Positions 1 to 8,260 of a stretch of 64,000 nucleotides of DNA are shown here, piece by piece. Every line of letters begins with the position of its first letter. Within the stretch, counting starts at the first letter, position 1. The notes beneath the pieces were generated by a model. It saw only the letters and a list, made by a program, of their open reading frames with translations, was not told where the DNA came from and did not search any database. The translations under genes were made by a program, and so were the position numbers. This DNA is from Polyangiaceae bacterium (GTDB lineage Bacteria; Myxococcota_A; Polyangia; Polyangiales; Polyangiaceae): positions 1,178,001 through 1,242,000 of the forward strand of contig JABTUA010000003.1 of assembly GCA_015075635.1 (NCBI GenBank). The letters are read 5' to 3'.

Positions 1-230
1 ACGTAGACGGGCTCGTCCCCTGGGACCTCGAAGAAGTAGCAGTCCTGGATCTCCTCCCCCTGAGCCACGTCGAAGGTCCCGGTCGTCCACTGCCAGCCGT
101 TGGGCCCGGGGTCGGGGAGGGTCACGTCCGCCGGCGGCTTCTCCCCCGGATCGTCGTTGCCGCAGCCTGAGAGCGCGAGGGCGCCGAGGAGCGTGATGCA
201 CTGAATACGCACAGCCCAAACCTCCATCAT
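1..230 (-). CDS. N-terminus of a secreted lipoprotein (partial)
   Basis: This is a minus-strand reading frame that starts at the ATG at 228-230 (a second ATG follows at once) and runs off the left edge after about 76 codons. It has a hydrophobic signal segment ending in the lipobox LSGC, with the modified Cys near residue 23, then a short Asp/Gly/Pro-rich linker. The last visible stretch contains QDCYFFEVPGDEPVYV. From memory, that pattern resembles the beginning of copper type II ascorbate-dependent monooxygenase-like lipoproteins of myxobacteria. The function is therefore only a hint, because the catalytic part lies outside the window. GTG at 210-212 is a possible later start. Confidence 0.7.
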   Translation of the reverse strand, partial: MMEVWAVRIQCITLLGALALSGCGNDDPGEKPPADVTLPDPGPNGWQWTTGTFDVAQGEEIQDCYFFEVPGDEPVY

Positions 231-447
231 CGCTCCCGAGCGAAGAGCAATCAGCATACCAGAGGGGAAACCTCGAACAACGTGCGGGACCTCGCCGCCG
301 CGCTGTCACGAGCTGGCACAACCGTCGGGCATTCCGATCCGGATCCCTGCTCGGCTCGGCGGACCACGGCGCCCGGCCCGCCCCGACCCCAGAAACCAGG
401 GACTATTTGGGGAATTTCCCGCCACCCGCGCGCCCCGGGCCGCGTGG

Positions 448-453
448 TACCCT
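448..453 (+). promoter_or_regulatory. Extended -10 element before the 466 gene
   Basis: TGGTACCCT (445-453) matches the extended -10 form TGNTANNNT. A transcript would begin near 460, only a few bases before the ATG at 466, and no Shine-Dalgarno sequence is visible. A nearly identical element precedes the gene at 19995. The region 231-465 otherwise shows no gene. Confidence 0.45.
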
Positions 454-465
454 CGGTCCCCAGCC

Positions 466-1221
466 ATGCGCCGGAAAGCCCTGCTCGCTTCGGTCGTCTT
501 GCTCACCGTGCTCTTTGCCCTGGTCGCCTTCGCGCAGCCCAAGAAGGGTGCCGCGCCGAAGGAGGCCGACAAGAAGGCCGCCGAGAAGGACGACAAGTCC
601 AAAGACAAAGAGGAGGCCGACGCCGCGCCGGCCACGCCGCCCGGGGCAGCAGCGAGCGATCTCGGGGACCCGCCGCCGAAACAGCCCGACCGACCCGACG
701 AGAAGAGCAAGCCGTCGCCGCTCAACCCCCGGGCCAACGAGTTCCCGGACGGCGGCGCCGCTCCGGCACCTGCGGAGTACGACCGCCTGCTCGGAGACAT
801 CGCGGCCTTGCGCAGCCGGGTCGCGGCGCTCACCACCACGCTGTTCAAGAGCAAGCTCAAGGTGCTGGTGCAGACCGAGGGCGACAACGCCCGCATCAGC
901 AAGTTCGTCATCACGCTCGACGACGGCGTGGTCTTCGTCGCCGGAGATCGCTTCAGCGCGGACGACGAGAAGGCCGTGTACGAGCACGCCGTGGCTCCAG
1001 GGCACCACATCCTGGGCGTCGAGATCGAGCGCGTGGACGCGCGCGGACGCGAGTACAAGACCTGGCAGAACACGAAGATGAGCATCGTCGTGCCGGAGAG
1101 CAAAACCGTCGAGGCGCTGGTCGAGCTCGAGGACGATTCGGACATGGCCGTGGACTTCCCGGACGACCAGGACGGCGAATACGAGCTCAACGTGACGCTC
1201 CGGGCCCGGGTGGTGGACTGA
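466..1221 (+). CDS. Exported charged-linker protein with C-terminal beta domain
   Basis: The 251-aa product has a clear signal peptide (residues 1-23, ending VAFA before QP), so it is probably periplasmic. Residues 24-75 are a Lys/Ala/Glu/Pro linker. A short predicted coiled coil lies around residues 100-125. The C-terminal half (about 140-250) reads as an alternating beta-strand domain rich in Val, Asp and Glu. No lipoyl-lysine or acyltransferase motif is present, so an acetyltransferase label would be wrong. The stop overlaps the next ATG by one base (TGATG), so it is translationally coupled to the TPR protein and probably works with it. The specific role is unknown. Confidence 0.8.
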   Translation: MRRKALLASVVLLTVLFALVAFAQPKKGAAPKEADKKAAEKDDKSKDKEEADAAPATPPGAAASDLGDPPPKQPDRPDEKSKPSPLNPRANEFPDGGAAPAPAEYDRLLGDIAALRSRVAALTTTLFKSKLKVLVQTEGDNARISKFVITLDDGVVFVAGDRFSADDEKAVYEHAVAPGHHILGVEIERVDARGREYKTWQNTKMSIVVPESKTVEALVELEDDSDMAVDFPDDQDGEYELNVTLRARVVD

Positions 1222-3368
1222 TGCGGCGACCGCTGGTCATCGCCGCTCTCTTTGCTGCTTCGACTGGGCTCGCCGCGGGCGCGTGGGCGCAGCCAAAGGG
1301 CAAGCCAGGCAAGCCGGCTGGGGCCGACCCGTACGGTGACGACTCGGCCAAGCTCGAAGAGAAGAAGCCCGCCGACGCCAAGAAGGACGAGCCGAAGAAG
1401 GACGAGAAGGCTGCCGAGACCGCGGGGGAGAAGAAGTCGGAAGGCGAGGGTTCGACGGAGACGCCGGCAGAGGCGCCGGCGGAGGCTCAGCCCAGCGCCG
1501 GAAAGCCCGACACGCGCTCGGAGGGGATGAAAGCCTACCAGAAGGCCCTCGAGAAGCGGAAGCTCAGCGCCACCGCGCCGCTCAGCGCTCAGCGCTTGCG
1601 CGACGAGCTCGGCCCCATCGAGGAGAAGATCGCGAACGGTCGTCGCGACGAGGCCATCGGCGATCTCGTGTACTTCGTCGAGCAGCCTCGCTTCGAGCCG
1701 TTCGCGAGCGGTCCCGAGGGGCGCGCCATGCTCTTCCTGCTCGGCGACGCGCTCGGTCGGGCAGGGGCCTACGAACCGGCCCGTGGCTACCTGACGCGGC
1801 TGCTCGGCGGCGACCCGAAGGACACCAACTACCGCCGCGCGGCGCGCACGCTGGTCGAGCTCGGTCTGGTGAGCGATCAGCTCGACGTTTTCTTGAAGGA
1901 TCTGGAGAAGGTCCCGGCGAACGCGCCCGAGGAGCTGCGCGGGGACATCGCCTACCTGAAAGGGCGGGCGCTCGAGCGCAAGAAGGACCGCACGGGCGCC
2001 CTGGCCGCGTACGCCGCGGTGTCGCCGAAGTCGCGCTTCTGGGCGCAGGCGACCTACCTCTCGGGTTTGATCGAGGTCGAGCGCGGGCAGCTCAAGAAGG
2101 GCGAGAACCTGTTTTGCAAGGTCGCGGACCCGAAGCGCACGCCCAAGAAAGCGCCGCTCTTCGGCGGCAGCGACTTCTTCCGCGTGCGCGATCTTGCGCG
2201 GCTGGGCCTGGGACGGGTGGCTCACGAGCAGTACCGCTTCGACGACGCCCGCTACTACTACTACCTGGTGCCGAAGGACTCGGACCGCCTGCCGGAGGCG
2301 CTCTACGAGGCCTCGACCACACGCTACGAGGCCAAGGACTACGAGGGTGCGCGGGAGCTGATGAACGAGCTCCGCGTGATGAAGATCAACCACCCCTACG
2401 AGGACGAGGCCTGGCTGCTCGACGCCTACATCGATCTGGCCACCTGCAAGTTCTTCCGCGCCGACGCCAAGCTGCGCGAGTTCCTGAAGCGCTACGATCC
2501 GGTGCGCGACGCCGCGCGCCGCATCTCGAAGGACGACACGGCGGTCAAGCGTTTGGTCGAGACCGTGCGCGAGGGCTCGGATCCTGCCGCTGCGAACCTC
2601 GGCATCGACGCCGGCGTGGCGCGGACGCTGGGCGCGCTGATGCGCATCGACAGCGGCTACGGTACGGCCTCCCGCCGCCTGGGACAGCTGGACGTGCAGC
2701 TGTCCGGGCTGCGTGGCGCGATGGGCGACCTGGACGAGGCGGCGCGCAAGCTGGCCACGCCGAAGGCCATCCGCCCGCAAGCCGCCGGCCCCATCGGCGA
2801 CACCATCCCCGACAAGATCGAGCGCATCGAGGCGCAGATCGCCGAGGTCCGCCGCCTGATGCGCGAGGCCGAGCGCTCGAGCGGCGCGAACAAGTCGCAG
2901 CTCGAGGATCTGAAGAAGCAGCTCGAGGCGCTGGAGATCCGCGCGCGCGCGGGCCGCACGGCCATCACGCCGGCGACCGCTGCGGCCATGAAGGCCACCA
3001 CCGACGTGGATCTCATGGGCGTCATCCAGAAGGACCGCGAGCGGGCCGCCGCGCTCCACCAGGAGGCGTCGAAGACGCGTGAGAAGGTGGAAGCTCAGCA
3101 AATCACGCTGGCCAAGGACGCGCTCGTGCGCCTCGACCGGCGCCTGTCGCGCCTGCTCCGCCGGGCGCGCCTCGGCCGCATCGAGACGGTGCTCGGCGAG
3201 AAGCGCTCGCTGGAAGTGGAGATCGAGGCCCTCTCCCAAGGGCTCTTGCCCCAGACCGTGGTGGACTCGCTCAGGGCCGAGCGCTGGCTCGGAAACGACG
3301 AGGAGTACTGGCCCTTCGACGGCGAGGACTGGGAAGACGAATACGTGGGCGGTGAGGGGCTGCGCTAG
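1221..3368 (+). CDS. Exported TPR and coiled-coil protein
   Basis: This 715-aa protein starts at the ATG overlapping the previous stop; the frame stays open upstream, but the signal peptide begins exactly here (residues 1-23, ending AWA before QP). A Lys/Glu-rich linker covers about 25-90. Helical TPR-like repeats cover about 110-470, and long coiled coils about 520-690 (segments such as KIERIEAQIAEVRRLM). The tail is strongly acidic and Trp-rich. The architecture suggests a periplasmic scaffold. It recalls GltC of the Myxococcus gliding complex, but the OM barrel genes normally next to gltC are absent, so I do not use the name. The TAG stop lies inside an 18-bp inverted repeat. Confidence 0.82.
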   Translation: MRRPLVIAALFAASTGLAAGAWAQPKGKPGKPAGADPYGDDSAKLEEKKPADAKKDEPKKDEKAAETAGEKKSEGEGSTETPAEAPAEAQPSAGKPDTRSEGMKAYQKALEKRKLSATAPLSAQRLRDELGPIEEKIANGRRDEAIGDLVYFVEQPRFEPFASGPEGRAMLFLLGDALGRAGAYEPARGYLTRLLGGDPKDTNYRRAARTLVELGLVSDQLDVFLKDLEKVPANAPEELRGDIAYLKGRALERKKDRTGALAAYAAVSPKSRFWAQATYLSGLIEVERGQLKKGENLFCKVADPKRTPKKAPLFGGSDFFRVRDLARLGLGRVAHEQYRFDDARYYYYLVPKDSDRLPEALYEASTTRYEAKDYEGARELMNELRVMKINHPYEDEAWLLDAYIDLATCKFFRADAKLREFLKRYDPVRDAARRISKDDTAVKRLVETVREGSDPAAANLGIDAGVARTLGALMRIDSGYGTASRRLGQLDVQLSGLRGAMGDLDEAARKLATPKAIRPQAAGPIGDTIPDKIERIEAQIAEVRRLMREAERSSGANKSQLEDLKKQLEALEIRARAGRTAITPATAAAMKATTDVDLMGVIQKDRERAAALHQEASKTREKVEAQQITLAKDALVRLDRRLSRLLRRARLGRIETVLGEKRSLEVEIEALSQGLLPQTVVDSLRAERWLGNDEEYWPFDGEDWEDEYVGGEGLR

Positions 3369-3794
3369 GAGCCTGTCGGGCAATTCGGCAGTCCCTGAAA
3401 CAGGAGCCAGGGGACAGGCAACAGGCAACCGGGAATGGGGCTCGCGGTGCCAGGCTACGGGCGACTGCGTGGCTCGAGACGCCCGCTCGACGGCGGAGCG
3501 TGGCTCGCCTGATCGAGCGGTGCGGCTGGCCAGCACCTGAGGCGTTGCTCGGCGAAGCCAACGAGCTGGCGGCCCTCTTGGGCGCTTCGGCACGCACTGC
3601 GTGTGCCCGTGGCGCCAAGGCCATCGCGCCGTGCAAACCCGCGTGAGCCGCGGGATGAGATGCGCCGCTGTGCGGGCGTTCCACGCGTCCGGACCGTCGC
3701 CTGTTGCCAGTTGCCTGTCCCCTGGCCCCTGTTGAGCGGCGGCCCGCGCCGCCGTTTGCGAACGATGGCCTTCTTCTGCCCGACAGGCTCCTAG
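3365..3794. repeat. 430-bp element with 18-bp perfect terminal inverted repeats
   Basis: The ends are CTAGGAGCCTGTCGGGCA at 3365-3382 and its exact reverse complement at 3777-3794. A second, nested inverted repeat of 30 bp (3400-3429 against 3703-3732, two mismatches) contains the motif CCAGGGGACAGGCAAC. No complete gene lies inside; the stretch 3500-3646 is open and Ala/Leu-rich in one plus frame but has no convincing start. The terminal repeat supplies the TAG stop of the gene on the left (3366-3368) and of the convergent gene on the right (3791-3793). It looks like a non-autonomous mobile element (MITE-like) or a large intergenic repeat family member. There is no transposase and no obvious target-site duplication. 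Confidence 0.7.
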
Positions 3795-4141
3795 TCCGAC
3801 TCGCTCGCGTCCACCGCCGCGTCCGGCTCTGGCTGCCCGCCGTAGCCGCCGGCCGGCGCGCTGAGGCAGGGCTCCGCGCCGGAGTAGCCCGCGGAGCCGC
3901 CGGCGGGCATGCCGAGGCAAGGTTCCGGACCGCCGCCCGTGCCACCCAGCGGCGGCTCCAGGCACGGCTGCGGCGTGCCGCCCGTGCCGCCGCTGCCGCC
4001 CGCGGCGGCGTCGCCCTTGTCCTTGTCGGTCTCGCCGCCGCAGTTGGCGCTGGAGACGACCAGGCCCGCGCTCGCGAGCGCAGCCGCCACGAAGCGCGCG
4101 CGTCGCGAGAGAATCAGCCGTTTCGCGTCGTCGTCGCTCAT
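3791..4141 (-). CDS. Small repeat-bearing lipoprotein
   Basis: The 116-aa product has a long n-region with an RR pair, a hydrophobic core and a lipobox-like SANC (Cys 34; Asn at -1 is unusual). The mature part is mostly Gly/Ser/Thr with three short modules around PCL (PQPCLEP, PEPCLGM, AEPCLSA), and it ends in an acidic tail. It lies 7 nt downstream of the vWA lipoprotein gene on the same strand, so it is probably co-transcribed. Its stop codon sits in the terminal inverted repeat of the neighbouring element. No enzyme motif is present; it may be a surface anchor or partner of the vWA protein. Confidence 0.72.
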   Translation of the reverse strand: MSDDDAKRLILSRRARFVAAALASAGLVVSSANCGGETDKDKGDAAAGGSGGTGGTPQPCLEPPLGGTGGGPEPCLGMPAGGSAGYSGAEPCLSAPAGGYGGQPEPDAAVDASESD

Positions 4142-4148
4142 CCGAGCC

Positions 4149-5501
4149 TCACTTCACGAGCTGGGTGCAGCCCGAGAAGATCTCGACCTTGGCGTCCTTG
4201 GCCTTGGAGAGATCCTCGCAGGCTTTGCCGATCAGCTCGACCTGAGTCTCGCCCTTGAAGTCCCAGCACGGCGAGGTGGCGCAGGTGTCGTTCGGATCCG
4301 AGCGCTTGGGGATGGTCTCGGTCTTGCCGTCGAGGGTCAGGTTCACGTTGGTCTTGTTCTTGTCCACCACCTCGCCGGGCGGCGGGGTCGGGATGTCGAA
4401 CAGGCAGCCCAGGGCCTTGCCGCGGATCTGCTCGATGGAGGTAGCGAGCACGTCGGCGTTGAAGGTGCCCTTCGAGAGATCGATGTGGCACGGCTTGGCC
4501 GGAGCCGCGCCGGTCTGGCTGAACGTCAGCGTCTTGTCGCAGTCCGTGGGCACCGTCTCCGGCGAGCCGCTCACCGCGTAGGTGCTGAGCGCGAGCAGCA
4601 TGTTGTACGGTGCGGTCGCGTAGGCGCCCTGCTTCGCGCCCGTGCTGTCCGAGCCTGGGACGCCGATGATGAAGGTGTTGACCGGTTTCGCGGGGTCGTC
4701 GTGGTGCTTCTTGATCAGCGCATTGACGGTGTCCGGGTACTCCCAGTCGTTGCAGGCGCCGTCGGAGTAGCCCGGGCGCGGCGGGTTCGACACCGACGTG
4801 CACGAGAAGCCGCCGTCCGTCAGCAGGATGAGCACGCGACGGTCGATGGTCTGCGCGCCGAGCGCGGCGTAACCCGCGACCAGCGCGTCGTAGATGGGCG
4901 AGGAGTCCGAGGGGTCGTTGCTCAGCGGCCCGTTGGCCACCAGGTAGTCGTAGATGCTCTTGCGCACCCCGCCTTGGTTGCTCTTCTGCGTGCCCGAGTC
5001 GCTGATCTGCACCTGCGGCAGGAACGAGACGCCGCAGGCGACGCCGTTGGGGAGCACGATGGAGCAGAAGTCCTGGCACAGGCAGTAGGGCGCCGTGCTG
5101 AAGCTGCCCGGGAAGCGCACCAGTCCGAGGGAGGTGTTGTCGAAGGCGTCCTTGTCGATGGCGGTGACGGTCGCGAGCTGCGCGGTGCCCCACTTCTGGC
5201 TCTGGGACATGCTGGCGCTGCCGTCGACCACGAACAGGAGCGCAGCGGAGGCCTGCTTCGCCTCCTGGCTGTATTTGGCGCAGGCCGCGTCGGGGTCGAG
5301 CCCGCCGGAGCCGCCGCCGCCGCCGGTGACCAGCCCGCCGCTGCCGCTGGAGCCGTCCGGCGCGCCACCGGAGCCGCCGAGCGAGATCCCTCCGCTGCCG
5401 CCGCCGCCGGAGCCGCCGCCGCTGTCCGACGCGGCGCACGCGCTCGCGACGAAGCCCCCGAGCGCCAAAGACAGACCAAGCGTGAGCAGCAGCGATCGCA
5501 T
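4149..5501 (-). CDS. von Willebrand factor A domain lipoprotein
   Basis: This is a 450-aa lipoprotein (lipobox ASAC, Cys 22) with a Gly/Ser linker to about residue 70. A vWA domain follows. Its MIDAS start DGSAS is at residues 93-97 after the hydrophobic strand ALLFVV, and the later strand RRVLILLTDGG is typical of the fold. The metal-binding DxSxS pattern is intact, so ligand binding through a divalent cation is plausible. There are about 15 cysteines, many paired in the domain, consistent with an exported disulfide-bonded protein. It is third in a four-gene minus-strand operon. The ligand is unknown; in myxobacteria such proteins are usually cell-surface. Confidence 0.85.
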   Translation of the reverse strand: MRSLLLTLGLSLALGGFVASACAASDSGGGSGGGGSGGISLGGSGGAPDGSSGSGGLVTGGGGGSGGLDPDAACAKYSQEAKQASAALLFVVDGSASMSQSQKWGTAQLATVTAIDKDAFDNTSLGLVRFPGSFSTAPYCLCQDFCSIVLPNGVACGVSFLPQVQISDSGTQKSNQGGVRKSIYDYLVANGPLSNDPSDSSPIYDALVAGYAALGAQTIDRRVLILLTDGGFSCTSVSNPPRPGYSDGACNDWEYPDTVNALIKKHHDDPAKPVNTFIIGVPGSDSTGAKQGAYATAPYNMLLALSTYAVSGSPETVPTDCDKTLTFSQTGAAPAKPCHIDLSKGTFNADVLATSIEQIRGKALGCLFDIPTPPPGEVVDKNKTNVNLTLDGKTETIPKRSDPNDTCATSPCWDFKGETQVELIGKACEDLSKAKDAKVEIFSGCTQLVK

Positions 5502-5555
5502 TCCCGAGCCTCCGAAGGAGCAAGCCTATCACGTTGGCGTGACGCCGCGAGCCCG

Positions 5556-7166
5556 CTACTTCTTCGCGAGCCACGCCTCGGCGATGGCGCGAAGCTCCGG
5601 CACCGAGCCGCGGCCGAGCTCCGACACGCGCTCCCGCGTCGGCTTGCCCAGCTTCTGTCGCGCGCGACCGACGGCCTCACGGTGCGGCCATTCGTCCGGG
5701 ACGCGCCCGAGATCCCCGAGCAGGACCAGGACGAGCTCCCAGTCGCTCGGGAAGAAGTCGTCGAGCTCGACCAGCGCGATGGTCTGCGCCCGCCGATCCG
5801 GGTCCGATAGCGCCCGCGCCCAGGTCGAGCGCATCGCGTCGTCGAGCGGACGACGCTTTTCCACAACCAAGCGCCAGAGCGCGTTCAACGCCAAGCGGCG
5901 CACGTTCGGGTCGGAGTCTCCGGCGGCGGCGAGCACGGCGAGCTCCACCGCGTCGCTGAAGGTGAGCGCGGAGCCCGGACGCGTGAGCGAGAGCCACGCG
6001 AGCGAGTCGAGGGCCTCGGCGCGCACCTTCGCCTCGGCGTCGCCGGCGAGCCGGGCCAGGAGCTCCGACGCGCTCGATGCGGGGCCGAAGCGCAGCGCGC
6101 GCGCCGCGCCCAGCCGGTACTCCGCGCGGCACTCGCGGCTGAGCTCGGCGATCTTCTTCTCCGCCTCGTCTGCCCCGAGCAGCGTCACGAGCTGGGCCCT
6201 GGCGTCGCCGGCGAGCTTCTGGTCGGCGAGGTTCGCCAGCAAGTCGGGCACGATGCTCGTGTCCTTCTGGCGCGCGAGGGTGCTTCCCGCGACCAGCTCG
6301 AGCTCGGGTGGACCGTCTCGGAGCGCCTTCTTCAAGAGGTAACGAGCGAGGGGGTCGTCGCTCCTGAGCGTGGCGAGCACGTCGCGCCCGTGCTCGTCGC
6401 TCGCGTCCGGCAGCCTGCCGTCGAGCCATGAGAGCGCGGCGCAGCTGCCGCGCTCCGGGTCGAGCTCGACGAGGAGCGCGAACGCGACCGGGAAGCGCGG
6501 TGCCAGATCGGCCAGGCGCCCGAAGGCCTCGGGGCCGCGGGCGACGATCCCGAAGAGTGGGGACTGCGCGAGCGACACCAGGGTGGCGTGCGGCGGAGCC
6601 TGGTCCTGATCGTCGCGGGCCCGAGCCAGCGCCTCGTAGGCCAGCTCCGGGTAAGGCGCGTAGGCCGCTTCGAGAGACTTCCTGACCGCGGGGAATGGAT
6701 TGCGAAGCATCAGCGCTTGCTTCGGCGGCGCCCAGCCGTCCAGCTGCTTTGCGTCGCCTGGCTTCTCCAAGCGTGTCATCAGGGCCGCGGACAGCCCGCG
6801 TTCGCGCGCGGTCGGTGCCTCGACCGCCAGCTCGCGCAGCCGTTTCAGGGCGCCTGCTCCGCGAGCGAGGAGCTTCGCCCGTCGGGCGGCGAACGCGTCT
6901 GCGGGCGCTGCCGCGAGCTCCGCGAGCTCTCGGCCGATGGCGTCCTTCGGTGGGACCGCCGGAGCCGGGCTCGGGGTCGCGCAGCGGCTGGCGGGGGGCG
7001 TCTCGGGCAGGGCCGCCAGGACCACGAGCGTGGAGCAGGTCGCCTGCACGGGGGCCCGGCCCGGAGGTCCAGCGTCGCGCTCCGGGGCTCGCGCAGGCTT
7101 GGGCGCGGGTGTCTCGCCGCCGCAGGCTACGACGAGCGCGAGCAGGACGAACGCCAGTCCCTTCAT
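5556..7166 (-). CDS. HEAT-like repeat lipoprotein
   Basis: The 536-aa protein has a short lipoprotein signal (lipobox VVAC, Cys 15) and a Pro/Ala/Arg linker. The rest is almost entirely alpha-helical repeats of about 30-40 residues, with recurring patterns such as AEALDSLAWL and VRRLALNALWRL that fit HEAT/armadillo-type repeats. No catalytic motif is visible. The ATG (7164-7166) directly abuts the stop of the upstream gene with no spacer, so translation is coupled. A scaffold role at the membrane is the most that can be inferred. Confidence 0.8.
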   Translation of the reverse strand: MKGLAFVLLALVVACGGETPAPKPARAPERDAGPPGRAPVQATCSTLVVLAALPETPPASRCATPSPAPAVPPKDAIGRELAELAAAPADAFAARRAKLLARGAGALKRLRELAVEAPTARERGLSAALMTRLEKPGDAKQLDGWAPPKQALMLRNPFPAVRKSLEAAYAPYPELAYEALARARDDQDQAPPHATLVSLAQSPLFGIVARGPEAFGRLADLAPRFPVAFALLVELDPERGSCAALSWLDGRLPDASDEHGRDVLATLRSDDPLARYLLKKALRDGPPELELVAGSTLARQKDTSIVPDLLANLADQKLAGDARAQLVTLLGADEAEKKIAELSRECRAEYRLGAARALRFGPASSASELLARLAGDAEAKVRAEALDSLAWLSLTRPGSALTFSDAVELAVLAAAGDSDPNVRRLALNALWRLVVEKRRPLDDAMRSTWARALSDPDRRAQTIALVELDDFFPSDWELVLVLLGDLGRVPDEWPHREAVGRARQKLGKPTRERVSELGRGSVPELRAIAEAWLAKK

Positions 7167-8111
7167 TCAGCGCTCGACGACGTGTTTGTCGCTCAGGTGC
7201 CAGTCGTCGAAGCGCTTCTCGAACTCGACGTGTCCGACCACGCCCTCGACCGGGAAGCGGAACTCGATGCGTGCCTTGGTGGCGCTCGCGGCGAGCTTCG
7301 TGATCTCGAAGTAGGGCAGCTTCTTCTTCTCGGCCTCTTCTTTGGGGACGTAGACCACCTTCGAGCCGAAGATGCTGAGCTCCGGCTTGTCGCTCACCAC
7401 GTCGTTGTCGATCAACTTCAGCGGGTCACGTCCGGGCTGCTCGCGGTGCCAGAACGGAGCGAGCAGGTCGAGGTCCAGGACCTTCTGGAGCATCTTGGAC
7501 TTCGCCGCCGCACCGACCGCCACGGGTTTGCCGTCGTCCAGCAACATCTCGCAGGTGTCGTCCAGCCGCGTGCCCTTCTTGGCGACCCGCACCTGAATGA
7601 AGTCACCCATGCCCCAGCCGATGCGCACGCCGCTCTGTTCGCACTCCTTGAACGAGCCGCCGGTGCGCGGAGGCGCGTCCTTGCAGTCGGCAAACAAGGC
7701 GATGAACGCCTCGCGCGCTACGTCGCGCTCGATCTTCTTGCCAGCGAGCGTGACGCAGTCCGGCGCATTGCGCAGGTCGTCGAGCCAGACGTCCACGACC
7801 TTGCCGCCGCAGAGCTCGACGTGGAACGGCCCGACCTCGACGAACTCCGTCGTGTCGTGCTTCGACGTGGACTTCACCGGCAGCCCGTGCTGCTCGAGCT
7901 CGGCGCGGCTCTCACCGATGCGGATCGGCCCGAGGGCGACGCCGGGCTGGATCGCGATGGGGCACTCTCCGGTCCGCGGAGCCGCGATGCTGGTGAGGGT
8001 CGCCGGGGACGGCGCGGCGGAGGGCCCGCTCGGGCCGGCCTCCGAAGGGGCAGGCTTGGAGCAAGCGCCGAGACACAGGGCGATGCAGCAGCTGAGAACG
8101 AGGCGCGACAT
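7167..8111 (-). CDS. Lipoprotein of unknown function
   Basis: The start is placed at the ATG 8109-8111 because the signal peptide begins there; an ATG seven codons upstream is also in frame. The 314-aa product has lipobox LGAC (Cys 17) and a Ser/Ala/Pro linker to about residue 50. A mixed alpha/beta domain follows with two further segments (GVALGPIRIGESRAEL, and VELCGGKVVDVWLDDL) whose beta-turn pattern repeats in the second half. It is the first gene of the four-gene minus operon running down to 3791. I do not recognise the family. Confidence 0.75.
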   Translation of the reverse strand: MSRLVLSCCIALCLGACSKPAPSEAGPSGPSAAPSPATLTSIAAPRTGECPIAIQPGVALGPIRIGESRAELEQHGLPVKSTSKHDTTEFVEVGPFHVELCGGKVVDVWLDDLRNAPDCVTLAGKKIERDVAREAFIALFADCKDAPPRTGGSFKECEQSGVRIGWGMGDFIQVRVAKKGTRLDDTCEMLLDDGKPVAVGAAAKSKMLQKVLDLDLLAPFWHREQPGRDPLKLIDNDVVSDKPELSIFGSKVVYVPKEEAEKKKLPYFEITKLAASATKARIEFRFPVEGVVGHVEFEKRFDDWHLSDKHVVER

Positions 8112-8248
8112 TGGCTCTTCTCGAGTATCCACTTCAGGCGCGAAATCTGCGCGGGTTCGTCAGTTGGACGTGTGAGCCCTCGGAAAGTTGCCGGTGACTC
8201 TCCTGGGCACTCGCCACTCCTGCCTGCCAAGACAGCCCACGTCGAGAC

Positions 8249-8254
8249 TAGCAT
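8249..8254 (+). promoter_or_regulatory. -10 hexamer TAGCAT at leaderless distance
   Basis: TAGCAT fits TANNNT and ends 6 nt before the GTG start at 8261, so transcription would begin on or beside the start codon. Confidence 0.35.
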
Positions 8255-8260
8255 CCCCGC

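Noticed and set aside
466..1221. A dihydrolipoamide acetyltransferase label suggested by the Ala/Pro/Lys linker.
   Set aside because: No lipoyl domain, no catalytic HxxxD and an export signal are seen, so the label is not supported.
3365..3794. An insertion sequence.
   Set aside because: Terminal repeats are present but there is no transposase frame and no clear target duplication, so only a non-autonomous repeat is claimed.
306..3965. A very long minus-strand open frame opposite the exported TPR operon and continuing through the inverted-repeat element.
   Set aside because: Translation is Arg/Ala/Leu low-complexity with no start context; the plus-strand genes have signal peptides and coupled starts.
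3909..5810. A plus-strand open frame opposite the vWA lipoprotein genes.
   Set aside because: High-GC antisense artefact; the minus strand shows the MIDAS motif, signal peptides and tight spacing.
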